A stretch of DNA of 64,000 nt, from assembly GCA_900544295.1 (NCBI GenBank), contig UQUO01000003.1, positions 1-64,000 on the forward strand, read 5' to 3'. The DNA is from an uncultured Eubacteriales bacterium. GTDB lineage: Bacteria > Bacillota > Clostridia > Oscillospirales > Oscillospiraceae. How positions within the stretch are numbered: position 1 is the stretch's first letter; each line of letters begins with the position of its first letter. This document shows, piece after piece, positions 43,851 to 52,390 of the stretch. A model generated the notes under the pieces. That model searched no databases. It was not told where the DNA came from and saw only the letters and a program-made list of their open reading frames with translations. The position numbers and the translations under genes are program-made.

Positions 43851-45233
43851 TCAGGCGAGGTTGGCCCTCATCTGGTCGCTGGCGGCCTTCCAGTCGGAGA
43901 CCCACTGGTCGCGGGTCAGGCTGCCGGAGACGAGGCTGTTCACGGGATCGAAGAACTCCTCGCGGTTGGTGCCGAGGCCGGCGACGGACTTGTAGGCGGC
44001 GAAGTTGCCCATGGCGGCCTTGGCGCCGTCGTCGTAGATGGAGTAGAAGAGCTGGTTGTCGCCCTCAAGGCTGTCGGCAATGCCGAGCACGGGCTGGATG
44101 GCGTTGGAGGCGGCGAAGATCTCGCAGGCGGTGTCGCTGTACAGGAAGGCGATGAACTGCTTGGCGGCGTCGATGTTCTCAGCGCCGGCGGGGATCCAGG
44201 CCTGCTCGAACCAGGTGTAGCTGTAGCGGTCGCCGCCCTCTTCGACGGCGGGCAGGGCGGTCATGCCCCACTTGAAGCCCTCAGCGCGGGGGGCCTCGGC
44301 CATCTCGCCGACGATCCAGGTGCCGTTGGGCATGAACAGGGCCTTGTTGTCAAGGACGAGCTGCTGGTTCTGAGTGAAGTCCTGATCGTTGGCCTGAGCC
44401 GTGGTGATGGGGTTGGTGTAGGTGGCGAGCTTCTCGACTATGTCGAAGCAGGTGGTGGCAGCCTCGCTGTCCCAGATGCCCTCGGTGTAGACGGTGGCCT
44501 CGTTGAAGAACTCGGGGCCGCCCGCGGCGTACATCAGAGCGTAGAAGAAAGCGTCAAAGTAGCCGGTGGTGGGGTAGGTGAAGAGGTAGATGCCCTCCTC
44601 AAGGGCCTTGTCGCCGAGTTCCCACATCTCGTCCCAGGTGGTGGGGACTTCCCAGCCCTTTTCCTCAAAGAGGCCGGCGTTGTAGAAGAGGCCGCAGGGG
44701 GAGTAGAACATGGGGGCGAGGTAGGTCTTGCCGTCGCCGTAGGGGTTGGTGAGGCTGGTCTCGGTGAAGCCGCCGGCTATCTTCTCGCTGACGGTGACGT
44801 CCTCACCGGGGACGGTCATGGACAGAACGTCGGTGATCTCGGCGATGTTCTTGTCCTTGATGAACTGCTCGGTCAGGCCGGCTTCACGGCCGGTGGCCAG
44901 GTGGATGACGTCGGGATACTCGCCGCCCTGCATGGCGGGGCCGATGACGTCCTCAAGGTTCTTGTCGGTGACGAGCTCGACCTCGATGCCGGTGGCCTCA
45001 GTGAAGGCGGCGCAGACATCGACCCACATCTGGGTGCCGTAGGCGGTCTCGATGGCGGCTACCTTGATGGAGCCGGCGGGCTCGGCGACGTCGCCGTCGT
45101 CGGGAGTGGTGCCGTCAGTGGCGGGGGCGTCGCTGGCGGGGGCGTCGCTGGCGGCGGGCTCGGTCGTGCCGCAGGCGGAGAAAACGCCAAGAGCCAGAAC
45201 GAACACGAGAAGGAGCGCGAGAAGTTTCTTCAT
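43851..45233 (-). CDS. Sugar-binding lipoprotein of the lacto-N-biose importer
   Basis: 460-residue family 1 solute-binding protein with a lipoprotein signal (KLLALLLVFVLALGVFSAC) and an Ala/Ser/Asp-rich tether. Blocks typical of sugar-binding proteins are FTEATGIEVELVTDKNLEDV, PTTWDEMWELGDKALEEG, and the C-terminal WKAASDQMRANL. ATG 45233 is preferred because AGAGGA lies seven bases ahead. First gene of the operon that runs to GH112; in bifidobacteria the equivalent protein binds LNB, GNB and lacto-N-tetraose. Confidence 0.9.
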   Translation of the reverse strand: MKKLLALLLVFVLALGVFSACGTTEPAASDAPASDAPATDGTTPDDGDVAEPAGSIKVAAIETAYGTQMWVDVCAAFTEATGIEVELVTDKNLEDVIGPAMQGGEYPDVIHLATGREAGLTEQFIKDKNIAEITDVLSMTVPGEDVTVSEKIAGGFTETSLTNPYGDGKTYLAPMFYSPCGLFYNAGLFEEKGWEVPTTWDEMWELGDKALEEGIYLFTYPTTGYFDAFFYALMYAAGGPEFFNEATVYTEGIWDSEAATTCFDIVEKLATYTNPITTAQANDQDFTQNQQLVLDNKALFMPNGTWIVGEMAEAPRAEGFKWGMTALPAVEEGGDRYSYTWFEQAWIPAGAENIDAAKQFIAFLYSDTACEIFAASNAIQPVLGIADSLEGDNQLFYSIYDDGAKAAMGNFAAYKSVAGLGTNREEFFDPVNSLVSGSLTRDQWVSDWKAASDQMRANLA

Positions 45234-45278
45234 TTTCATTCCTCTTTTCTGAAAATTTGGACTGCAAACCATACCATT

Positions 45279-45336
45279 GGATGGCAATTCCATCCCTCTG
45301 ATGGCTTAAGTATAATCTTTCCTGTAGACTATTCAA
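45279..45336 (-). promoter_or_regulatory. Promoter and palindromic operator of the lacto-N-biose importer operon
   Basis: On the minus strand TTGAAT (45336-45331) and TATACT (45314-45309) are 16 bases apart. Between the promoter and the start codon lies the palindrome GGATGG-N5-CCATCC (45279-45295), well placed for a repressor. The 45234-45573 gap also holds the sites listed next. Confidence 0.6.
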
Positions 45337-45376
45337 TCAAATTGTTGCTCTATTTTTTATGTTTGTTGCTTTATCT

Positions 45377-45388
45377 GTCAAATTTGAC
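45377..45388. promoter_or_regulatory. 12-bp perfect palindrome GTCAAATTTGAC
   Basis: A perfect inverted repeat lies between the two divergent promoters of the lacto-N-biose locus. It is a candidate regulator site; no matching regulator is known to me. Confidence 0.4.
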
Positions 45389-45521
45389 GGCGGGGACGAA
45401 TTCGCGAGAAAAAAATTATGCAACATGTTAAAACACAAAAAACCTTGCGTGGCGCAGGTTTGCGAGCTCAACGGGCCAAGTGTACTCATCTTTCTCAAAA
45501 AATTCGGTTATTTTGCACATA

Positions 45522-45550
45522 TTGCACAGAGCAGGCAAATGTAATATAAT
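45522..45550 (+). promoter_or_regulatory. Promoter of the AraC regulator genes
   Basis: TTGCAC (45522-45527) and a perfect TATAAT (45545-45550) are 17 bases apart. A direct repeat TTGCACA-N2-TTGCACA (from 45513) overlaps the -35 box and may be an AraC-type binding site. Confidence 0.7.
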
Positions 45551-45573
45551 TCTTAAAGATAAAAGCAGCAAGA

Positions 45574-46470
45574 TTGCTAAAGAAATCGAGGTGGCCGGCC
45601 CTGAGCACCAACAGGTTCACACTAGAAGATATGGGAACCTCGCCCGTAGACCGCAGCCGCGTTAAGCTGCTGTATGTCAGTACTGCCAAATATGGGGGCG
45701 ATTGGCACAGCACATTACACACACATGATTGCACCGAGATATTCTATGTTGTCGGCGGCAGTGGGAAGTTCAACATATGCGGCAAGCTGCTGCCCGTCTC
45801 GACGGATGATATGGTCATAGTTAACCCGAAGGTGGAGCACACTGAGGTGAGCTATAACAAACGTCCGCTGGAGTACATTGTCCTGGGTGTGGAGGGACTG
45901 GAGTACTCGGCGGGGGAGGATGCGGACGAGCGCTGGTTCATGACGAATCTCCAGAGCACGCGCGAGCCCCTGCTCCACGCGCTGCGGGAGATGCTCAAGG
46001 AGATAGAGCTGAAGGACGAGGGCTACGAACTCATCTGCCAGGACCTGCTGGAGGTGCTCGTCCTGCGCCTGATGCGCCAAACCGGCCTGAGCTTCCTGAC
46101 CAAAAAGCCGGAGCACCGCCGCCCCGGCCGCAAGCCCAGCAAGGAGTGCGCCACTGTGCGGCACTATATAGACAACCACTTCAAGGAGAACATAAACCTG
46201 AACCTCCTGAGCGAGCTCGTCCACGTCAATAAGTATTATATGGTACACTCCTTCACGAAGGAGTACGGCATCTCACCGATAAACTATCTGATAAGCCGAA
46301 GGATAGAGGAGAGCAAATACCTGCTCGGGGACACAGACCATTCGTTGAGCCAGATATCGCATATGCTCGGCTTTTCGTCTCCGAGCTATTTTTCCCAGAG
46401 CTTTCGCAGACTTGAGGGCATGAGCCCTATGGAATACCGCAAGACCTCGCGCACAAAGGCGGGGGCCTAA
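45574..46470 (+). CDS. AraC-family transcriptional regulator (first)
   Basis: Up to 298 residues. An N-terminal cupin sensor domain (LHTHDCTEIFYVVGGSGKF, VNPKVEHTE) is followed by a C-terminal pair of helix-turn-helix motifs (LLSELVHVNKYYMVHSFTKE, SQISHMLGFSSPSYFSQSF, ending MSPMEYRK). It probably responds to the imported disaccharide or a sugar phosphate and controls the divergent operons. The start is uncertain: TTG 45574 lacks a clear ribosome binding site, CTG 45601 has GAGGTGG six bases ahead, and ATG 45631 is later. Confidence 0.85.
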   Translation: MLKKSRWPALSTNRFTLEDMGTSPVDRSRVKLLYVSTAKYGGDWHSTLHTHDCTEIFYVVGGSGKFNICGKLLPVSTDDMVIVNPKVEHTEVSYNKRPLEYIVLGVEGLEYSAGEDADERWFMTNLQSTREPLLHALREMLKEIELKDEGYELICQDLLEVLVLRLMRQTGLSFLTKKPEHRRPGRKPSKECATVRHYIDNHFKENINLNLLSELVHVNKYYMVHSFTKEYGISPINYLISRRIEESKYLLGDTDHSLSQISHMLGFSSPSYFSQSFRRLEGMSPMEYRKTSRTKAGA

Positions 46471-46488
46471 GGGAAGGGGAGGAGAGCA

Positions 46489-47385
46489 ATGCCGTTCAAG
46501 CCCACGGAGATAAAGCGCCCGGTCTGCGTGGACCGGGTCGTGACGGTGCACTATTTTGAGTATTCGAGCAGTTATTGTTTCGAGGGCGAAAAGCATGACT
46601 TCTGGGAGTTCGTTTACGTTGATAAGGGTGAAGTTGACGTCATAGCGGGCGGCAGGCAGCTGCGTCTGGGCCGCGGGAATCTGCTGTTCCACCCGCCGGG
46701 GGAGTTTCACGCCCTGCGGGCCACAGGCGGCTCCGCGCCTAACCTGGTGGTCGTGAGCTTTTTCTGCGAGGGCGAGGCGGCGGAGCGCATAGGCGACGAG
46801 ATTTACCCCGCGGGCGAAGCGGAGCGCGCGCTTATAGGCGGTATAGTAGCCGAGGCGGAGCGCGCCTTCAAGACCCCGCTTGACGACCCTGCAACAATGG
46901 CGCTGGAGCGCCGGGAGGACGCTCCTTTCGGCGCGGAGCAGCTGGTGTCGCTGTACATAGAGGAGCTGCTCATCCGCCTGCTGCGCGTGGGCGCAGCAGG
47001 ACAGAAGCAGAGCGGACCGATCGAGGCCCAGAGCCGAAATGAGGTCTTTCTGCGCGTGGACAAATATCTGGCCTCGCGCCTTTCGCAGACGCTGACGCTG
47101 GACCGCATCTGCCGGGACAATCTGGTCGGCCGCAGCCGGCTGCAGCAGATATTCCACGCCGAGACGGGCGGCGGCGTGATGGAATATTTTGGCCGCCGCA
47201 AGATAGAAGCTGCCAAGGAGATGATACGCAGGGAGGACGGCAACTTCACTGAGATTGCCACCCGCCTGGGATATCAGTCCATCTATTATTTCTCGCGCCA
47301 CTTCAAAAAGGTCACGGGCATGACGCCGAGCGAATACGCCTCCGGCGTGCGCGCGCTTGCTGCCAGGAACAAACCCGGAGAATGA
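46489..47385 (+). CDS. AraC-family transcriptional regulator (second)
   Basis: 298-residue regulator with an N-terminal cupin (EGEKHDFWEFVYVDKGEVDV, LLFHPPGEFHAL) and a C-terminal AraC DNA-binding domain (LDRICRDNLVGRSRLQQIFH, YQSIYYFSRHFKKVTGMTPSEY). It starts 18 bases after the first AraC gene, with GGGGAGGAG upstream, so both are on one transcript. The two are only distantly alike. One may sense the importer substrate and the other the hexosamine branch; this is inference. Confidence 0.87.
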   Translation: MPFKPTEIKRPVCVDRVVTVHYFEYSSSYCFEGEKHDFWEFVYVDKGEVDVIAGGRQLRLGRGNLLFHPPGEFHALRATGGSAPNLVVVSFFCEGEAAERIGDEIYPAGEAERALIGGIVAEAERAFKTPLDDPATMALERREDAPFGAEQLVSLYIEELLIRLLRVGAAGQKQSGPIEAQSRNEVFLRVDKYLASRLSQTLTLDRICRDNLVGRSRLQQIFHAETGGGVMEYFGRRKIEAAKEMIRREDGNFTEIATRLGYQSIYYFSRHFKKVTGMTPSEYASGVRALAARNKPGE

Positions 47386-47474
47386 GCGCCTGTTCGGATG
47401 ATACTGCAAATCAGCCCCGCCGCAAGGGGAAAGCGGCGGCAAAAAGTGCAAAGATAATGCTAAAATGTCTATTT

Positions 47475-47503
47475 CTTTTTGAGCGGGCTTGACGTACAAT
47501 GGT
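47475..47503 (+). promoter_or_regulatory. Possible galE promoter
   Basis: A TTTCTT hexamer and TACAAT about 17 bases apart lie roughly 40-70 bases ahead of galE. A TTGACG just before TACAAT could be an alternative -35 with a poor -10. Weak evidence. Confidence 0.35.
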
Positions 47504-47541
47504 TTCAGACTGGAAAAAAGACTAATTAAGGAGTGTTCAGC

Positions 47542-48558
47542 ATGATACTTGTCAGCGGCGGAGCCGGATACATCGGAAGCCACACCTGCGTGGAGCTCAT
47601 CGAGGCGGGCTACGAGATCGTCGTGGCGGATAACCTCATAAATTCCAGCGAGGAGGCCGTCAGGCGCGTCGAGAAGATAACCGGGAAGAAGGTCCCCTTC
47701 GTGAAGTGTGAGCTCTGCGACCCTGTGGAGGTCAAGGAACTCTTCCGCAACTACCCGAACATCGACGCCGTCATCCACTTCGCCGGCCTCAAGGCCGTTG
47801 GCGAGAGCGTTGCAAAGCCGCTTGAGTATTACACCAACAACCTCGTGAACACCCTCATGATACTGAACGTCATGCGTGACTACGGCGTGAAGAACTTCGT
47901 GTTCTCCTCCTCGGCCACCGTGTACGGCGACCCCGCTTCCGTGCCTATCCGCGAGGACTTCCCGACCGGCGGCACCACGAACCCCTATGGCACGACCAAG
48001 CTCTTCATTGAGCGCATCCTGATGGACTACTGCAAGGCCGAGCCGAGCCTGAACGTGGCTCTGCTGCGCTACTTCAACCCCATCGGCGCGCACGAGAGCG
48101 GCCTCATAGGCGAGGACCCGAACGATATTCCGAACAACCTCGTGCCCTATATCGCCCAGGTCGCCGTCGGCAAGCTGGCCAAGCTCCACGTTTTCGGTGA
48201 CGACTATCCGACCCACGATGGTACCGGCGTGCGCGACTACATCCACGTTGTGGACCTCGCCCGCGGCCACATCGCGGCCCTGAAGAAGCTGGAGACCAAT
48301 TGCGGCCTCTTCGTCTGCAACCTTGGCACCGGCAAGGGCTACAGCGTGTTCGACGTGCTGCACGCCTACGAGAAGGCCTGCGGCAAGACCCTGCCCTACG
48401 TCGTTGACCCCCGCCGCCCGGGCGACATCGCCGTCTGCTATGCCGACCCCACCAAGGCGAAGGAAGAGCTCGGCTGGGAGGCCAAGTACGGCATCGAGGA
48501 CATGTGCGCCTCCTCCTGGAAGTGGCAGAGCATGAACCCGAACGGCTATAAGGGCTGA
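47542..48558 (+). CDS. galE: UDP-glucose/galactose 4-epimerase
   Basis: 338-residue short-chain dehydrogenase-type epimerase. The NAD site is VSGGAGYIGSHTCVELIEAG, the catalytic Ser lies in VFSSSATVYG, and Tyr149/Lys153 in NPYGTTK. Homologs in lacto-N-biose operons act on both UDP-Gal/Glc and UDP-GalNAc/GlcNAc. It feeds galactose-1-phosphate, after nucleotidyl transfer, into glycolysis. ATG 47542 has AAGGAG eight bases ahead; GTG 47533 is the alternative. A hairpin with a short T-run follows and may lower expression of the next genes. Confidence 0.95.
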   Translation: MILVSGGAGYIGSHTCVELIEAGYEIVVADNLINSSEEAVRRVEKITGKKVPFVKCELCDPVEVKELFRNYPNIDAVIHFAGLKAVGESVAKPLEYYTNNLVNTLMILNVMRDYGVKNFVFSSSATVYGDPASVPIREDFPTGGTTNPYGTTKLFIERILMDYCKAEPSLNVALLRYFNPIGAHESGLIGEDPNDIPNNLVPYIAQVAVGKLAKLHVFGDDYPTHDGTGVRDYIHVVDLARGHIAALKKLETNCGLFVCNLGTGKGYSVFDVLHAYEKACGKTLPYVVDPRRPGDIAVCYADPTKAKEELGWEAKYGIEDMCASSWKWQSMNPNGYKG

Positions 48559-48575
48559 ACGATATAAAAAAACAG

Positions 48576-48605
48576 ATATGGCCCGCACCTGCGGGCCATA
48601 TTTTG
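48576..48605 (+). terminator. Partial terminator between galE and the nucleotidyltransferase gene
   Basis: An 11-bp stem (48576-48586 with 48591-48601) around ACCT is followed by TTTT only. It is likely leaky, since the next genes belong to the same pathway. Confidence 0.65.
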
Positions 48606-48628
48606 GTATGAAGAGGGAGGAATCAGCA

Positions 48629-49555
48629 ATGAAGAAACCCGTGCTCGTTGTCATGGCCGCCGGAATGGGCAGTCGCTACGGCGGACTCAAGCAGATAGAC
48701 CCGGTGGGCAATCACGGCCAGCTCATCATCGACTACTCCATCTATGACGCCAAGCGCGCCGGCTTCGACACCGTTGTGTTCGTCATCAAGCACGAGATCG
48801 AAGAGGCCTTTCACGAGGCCATTGGCGACAGGCTCTCGAAGTTCATAAACGTCAAGTACGCCTACCAGCAGCTGGACGACCTGCCGGAGGGCTATGAGGT
48901 CCCGGACGGCCGTGTGAAGCCCTGGGGCACCTGCCACGCGGTGCTTGCCGCGCGCAAGATCGTGGACGGCCCCTTCGCCGTCGTGAACGCGGACGATTAC
49001 TATGGCCCGGAGGGCTTCCGCGAGATATATCAGTACCTTGAGAGCCATCCGGACAGCGAGGGCTGCTATGAATTCGCCATGGTCGGCTATCTGCTGGGCA
49101 ACACCGTCACCGAGTACGGCCATGTCGCCCGCGGCATCTGCGAGGAGGACGCGGACAACTACCTTGTTAAGGTCACGGAACGCACCCACATCGAGAAGAT
49201 GGGCGACGACGCCCGCTTTACCGAGGACGGCGGCGAGACCTGGACCGAGGTCCCGGGCAGCACGATAGTCTCCATGAACCTCTGGGGCTTCACTGAGAGC
49301 TTCCTGAAGGAGGCGGAGGCGCGCTTCCCGTTGTTCCTGGATACCACGATAAAGACCAATCCCCTGAAGGGCGAGTATTTCCTGCCCAGCGTCGTGACCC
49401 AGCTGCTCGAAGAGGGCAAGGCCCGCGTGAAGGTCCTGCGCAGCGCGGACAAGTGGTACGGCGTCACGTATAAAGAGGACAAGCCCTGCGTCGTCGCGGC
49501 CATCGCAGAAAAGACCGCGAGCGGGCTGTATCCCGATAAGCTGTGGGAGGTCTGA
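48629..49555 (+). CDS. Sugar-phosphate nucleotidyltransferase of the lacto-N-biose locus
   Basis: 308-residue NTP_transferase-fold enzyme. The nucleotide loop is VVMAAGMGSRYGGLKQIDPVG, followed by WGTCHAVLAARK and the metal-binding VVNADDYYGPEGF. It joins a sugar-1-phosphate to a nucleoside triphosphate. Placed between galE and nahK, it probably makes UDP-GalNAc/UDP-GlcNAc or UDP-Gal from the 1-phosphates, the step done by a GalT-type uridylyltransferase in the bifidobacterial lnp operon. ATG 48629 has GGGAGG eight bases ahead. Substrate assignment is inference. Confidence 0.85.
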   Translation: MKKPVLVVMAAGMGSRYGGLKQIDPVGNHGQLIIDYSIYDAKRAGFDTVVFVIKHEIEEAFHEAIGDRLSKFINVKYAYQQLDDLPEGYEVPDGRVKPWGTCHAVLAARKIVDGPFAVVNADDYYGPEGFREIYQYLESHPDSEGCYEFAMVGYLLGNTVTEYGHVARGICEEDADNYLVKVTERTHIEKMGDDARFTEDGGETWTEVPGSTIVSMNLWGFTESFLKEAEARFPLFLDTTIKTNPLKGEYFLPSVVTQLLEEGKARVKVLRSADKWYGVTYKEDKPCVVAAIAEKTASGLYPDKLWEV

Positions 49556-49557
49556 AC

Positions 49558-50667
49558 ATGTCTGAGGCTGAGAAGCTGCTCAATGAGGCCCTTGCCGCAT
49601 ACGATTTCGGCGGCCAGCTCGTCGGCGCCGTGCGCTACGGCTCCGGTCATATAAACGACACCTTTGTGGTCCACACCCAGCCGGGGGAGGACCCCTGCCG
49701 CCGCTTTATCCTCCAGCGGATAAGCTCTGCGGCCTTCAAGCACCCGGACGAGGTCATGGCGAATATCGTCGGCGTCACCTCTTTCCTGGGCGAGAAGATA
49801 AAGGAAGCGGGCGGGAACCCGGCGCGCGAGACCATGAGCGTCTGGGCTACCAAGTCGGGCGAAAACTTCTATACCGACTCCGAGGGCGGCGCCTGGCGCG
49901 TGTATCCCTTCGTAGAGGACACCATTTGCCTCCAGAAGGCAGAGACGCCGGAGCTGTTTGCGGCTTCCGCGCGCGCCTTCGGCAAGTTCCAGCGCATGTT
50001 GAAGGACTACCCGGCGGACACGCTGTACGAGACAATCCCCAAGTTCCACGACACCGAGGACCGCCTTGCCAAGCTCAAGGCCGCCGTCGCGGCGGACGTC
50101 ATGGGCCGGGTGAAGGAGGTAGGGCCGGAGCTGAAGTTCGTGCAGGAGCGCGAGGCCGACTGCTCCGTGGCGCTCTCCGCGCTTCGCGACGGGCGCCTGC
50201 CCCTGCGCGTCACGCATAACGACACCAAGCTCAACAACATCCTCATCGACCGCGAGAGCGGCGAGGGCATTTGCGTCATAGACCTCGACACCGTCATGCC
50301 GGGCCTTGCTATAAACGACTTTGGCGATTCCATCCGCTTCGGCGCGAATCACAGCGCAGAGGACGAGCGCGACCTCACGAAGGTGAATTTCGACCTTGAG
50401 CTGTTCGACGTCTATGCCGCGGGCTTCCTCGAAGGCGCGGGCGGCGCGCTGACTGAGACCGAGCTCGACTATCTGCCCTGGGGCGCAAAGCTGATGACGC
50501 TTGAGTGCGGCATCCGCTTCCTGACGGACTACCTTGAGGGCGACCACTACTTCCGTATCCACCGCGAGGGCCAGAATCTGGATCGCTGCCGCACGCAGTT
50601 CAAGCTCGTCTCCGATATGGAGGCGGCCTGGGACGACATGAAGGCCGTGGTGGACAAATATCGCTGA
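49558..50667 (+). CDS. nahK: N-acetylhexosamine 1-kinase
   Basis: 369-residue kinase of the aminoglycoside phosphotransferase fold. The N-lobe has YGSGHINDTFVVHT; the catalytic loop HNDTKLNNILID lies near residue 220 and the metal-binding VIDLDTVMPGLAINDFGD follows. NahK phosphorylates GlcNAc or GalNAc released by GH112 at the anomeric position. The gene starts two bases after the nucleotidyltransferase stop, with GGGAGG inside that gene, so the two are co-translated. Co-occurrence with GH112 and galE makes the assignment strong. Confidence 0.92.
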   Translation: MSEAEKLLNEALAAYDFGGQLVGAVRYGSGHINDTFVVHTQPGEDPCRRFILQRISSAAFKHPDEVMANIVGVTSFLGEKIKEAGGNPARETMSVWATKSGENFYTDSEGGAWRVYPFVEDTICLQKAETPELFAASARAFGKFQRMLKDYPADTLYETIPKFHDTEDRLAKLKAAVAADVMGRVKEVGPELKFVQEREADCSVALSALRDGRLPLRVTHNDTKLNNILIDRESGEGICVIDLDTVMPGLAINDFGDSIRFGANHSAEDERDLTKVNFDLELFDVYAAGFLEGAGGALTETELDYLPWGAKLMTLECGIRFLTDYLEGDHYFRIHREGQNLDRCRTQFKLVSDMEAAWDDMKAVVDKYR

Positions 50668-50685
50668 TATCCCACTCCCTCCAAA

Positions 50686-50720
50686 GGGCCCTTGGGCGCA
50701 AGCCCGGGGCCCACTTTTTT
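50686..50720 (+). terminator. Terminator of the nahK operon
   Basis: A long GC stem (50686-50697 with 50702-50712, slightly imperfect) around GCAA is followed by ACTTTTTT. A second GC hairpin at about 50780-50810 without a T-run follows before the next gene. Confidence 0.85.
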
Positions 50721-50843
50721 GCCCGGCCGCGCGTTGAGCGAATGTTGAATATTGGCGCATAAATTTAAAAGCAGTCGGCAGCCCGCCGCGGGCATTGACC
50801 TCGGCGGGCTTGTGTGATATATTTACTTTCGGAAGTGGTTTTT

Positions 50844-51410
50844 TTGAAAAAGGACTGGCGAAGAGAGTATTTTTCCATCCCCAATTTGATGAGCTATTTT
50901 CGTCTGCTTCTCATCCCGCTGTATCTTTATTTCTATTTTGCAGCGGACGACGAGGGCGGATACGGCTGTGCCGCCGCAGTGATAGCTGTCTCCGGCCTGA
51001 CGGATATGCTGGATGGGAAAATTGCCCGGCGCTTCAATATGATAACGGATTGGGGCAAGTTCATCGACCCCGTGGCGGACAAGCTGACCTTCGCCGCCAT
51101 AGCGCTGAGCATGTCCTTCAGCTACCCGCTCATGGGCGTGATGTTCGGCGTCTACGTCGTGAAGGAGCTTTATATGTTCTGCATGGGCGCCTATATGCTC
51201 AAACGAGGCTTCATGATGGACGGCGCCCAGTGGTACGGCAAAGTCTGCACCGCTGTGACCTACGGGGCAATATTCCTGATACTCATAATCCCGAACATGT
51301 CCGCGCAAGTCCGGGACGGGCTCATCGGCCTGTGCCTTTTTATGACCATTGCCGCCTTTGCGGGATATGCGCTTTTCTATGCCAGGGCGATCAAGCGCCT
51401 GACAAAGTGA
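50844..51410 (+). CDS. CDP-alcohol phosphatidyltransferase (PgsA-like)
   Basis: 188-residue inner-membrane enzyme, four to six helices, that transfers a phosphatidyl or similar group from a CDP-alcohol. The family motif D-x2-DG-x2-AR-x8-G-x3-D-x3-D is complete in LTDMLDGKIARRFNMITDWG followed by KFIDPVADK. Phosphatidylglycerophosphate synthase or cardiolipin synthase (CDP type) are the likely roles. TTG 50844 is the preferred start because GGAAGTGG lies five bases ahead; the frame is open to GTG 50814. Monocistronic, with a strong terminator after it. Confidence 0.85.
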   Translation: MKKDWRREYFSIPNLMSYFRLLLIPLYLYFYFAADDEGGYGCAAAVIAVSGLTDMLDGKIARRFNMITDWGKFIDPVADKLTFAAIALSMSFSYPLMGVMFGVYVVKELYMFCMGAYMLKRGFMMDGAQWYGKVCTAVTYGAIFLILIIPNMSAQVRDGLIGLCLFMTIAAFAGYALFYARAIKRLTK

Positions 51411-51422
51411 ATAGGCAAAAAG

Positions 51423-51466
51423 AGGCCCCGTTTCTCCGCGTGCAGCAGAGAAACGGGGCCTTTTGG
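51423..51466. terminator. Bidirectional terminator
   Basis: A 14-bp perfect stem (51423-51436 with 51448-51461) is followed by TTT on the plus strand and preceded by an A-run that gives T's on the minus strand. It lies between the convergent phosphatidyltransferase and TPM genes. Confidence 0.85.
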
Positions 51467-51478
51467 TGTCCAAAGGGT

Positions 51479-52372
51479 CTATCTTCTTCCGCCGCCGCCA
51501 CCGCCGGAGAAACCGCCTCCGCCGAAGCCGCCGCCGCGGAAACCGCCGCCGGAGAAGCCTCCGCCGCCGAAACCGCCTCCGCGGAAGCCGCCACCGCCGC
51601 GCGGGGGAGGCGGGCCGCCGGGACCGCGCGGTCCTCTGGGCCCTCTGGGGCCGGGGCCGCCGCAGAAGAAAAAGCTGGGGTAATAGGCCCTACCATAGTA
51701 CCGCCTGCGGCCCAAGGAGCCGGCGAAGGAGAGCACCAGCAGCAGGATTATGAGTATGAACGCGATAACGGTTCCGAGGCTCGGCCCGTCGTCATAGTAG
51801 GGGTCGTAGTAAGAGTCCTCATAGTAGTCTCCGCCCTGCGTGGAACCCGTGCCTCCGTAGAGCGCGGAGGTGTTGTAGAGCGCGGCGAAGATGTCCACAA
51901 GGTGCGGGAACAGCGTAGCAACGGCCTTGTCATACTCTCCCGCGTCAGAATAGGGCCAGAAATAGCTGTCCATGAGAGAGTTGATGCTGTCAGTCGAGAC
52001 CTGGTTGGAAATTCCGGCTCCGACGGCGAGCCAGCCGCGGTCCTCCTTGACAACGTGCAGCAGGAGCATGCCGTTGTTTGCGCTGGAGCTGCCTATGCCC
52101 CAGGAGTTGAACAGCAGGTTCGCATACTGCTCCGAGTCGTAGCCCGAAGGCAGGTAGTCTATGGTGACGACGACTATCTGCGCCCCGTCGCAGTATTTTT
52201 CAAGCGGGCCGCTTGCGTTTAGAATGAGGTCCTTCGTGCTCTGGCTGAGTGTACCGGCCCCGTCGTAGACGTAGAAGTCGGCGCTGGGCTCCGGCACATC
52301 CGCCGCCAGCGCGCTAAGCGCCAGAGCGGGCAGCAGGAGCAGGGCCAGAATGAGTGCAAAGATACGTTTCAT
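51479..52372 (-). CDS. TPM-domain membrane protein with glycine-rich tail
   Basis: 297 residues. A signal peptide (KRIFALILALLLLPALALS) is followed by an extracellular TPM domain (YVYDGAGTLSQSTKDLIL, IVVVTIDYLPSG, NNGMLLLHVVKEDRGWLAVG), one transmembrane helix near 200-220, a GPRGPRGPRGP collagen-like stretch and a tail of GGGFxGGG repeats. TPM proteins are membrane-associated factors of poorly known role (phosphatase activity for TLP18.3, membrane-protein assembly for others) and often accompany LemA, as here. The gene ends an XpaC-TelA-LemA-TPM operon. Low-complexity Gly repeats are likely exposed at the surface or in the cytoplasm, depending on topology. Confidence 0.85.
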   Translation of the reverse strand: MKRIFALILALLLLPALALSALAADVPEPSADFYVYDGAGTLSQSTKDLILNASGPLEKYCDGAQIVVVTIDYLPSGYDSEQYANLLFNSWGIGSSSANNGMLLLHVVKEDRGWLAVGAGISNQVSTDSINSLMDSYFWPYSDAGEYDKAVATLFPHLVDIFAALYNTSALYGGTGSTQGGDYYEDSYYDPYYDDGPSLGTVIAFILIILLLVLSFAGSLGRRRYYGRAYYPSFFFCGGPGPRGPRGPRGPGGPPPPRGGGGFRGGGFGGGGFSGGGFRGGGFGGGGFSGGGGGGRR

Positions 52373-52390
52373 CCGAAATGTCTCCCGTGT

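Noticed and set aside
47417-47440. Terminator after the second AraC gene
   Set aside because: A CCGCCGC/GCGGCGG hairpin is present but neither strand has a T-run after it.
50780-50810. A second terminator before the phosphatidyltransferase gene
   Set aside because: The 9-bp stem has no following T-run and a complete terminator already exists at 50686-50720; it may only be leader structure.
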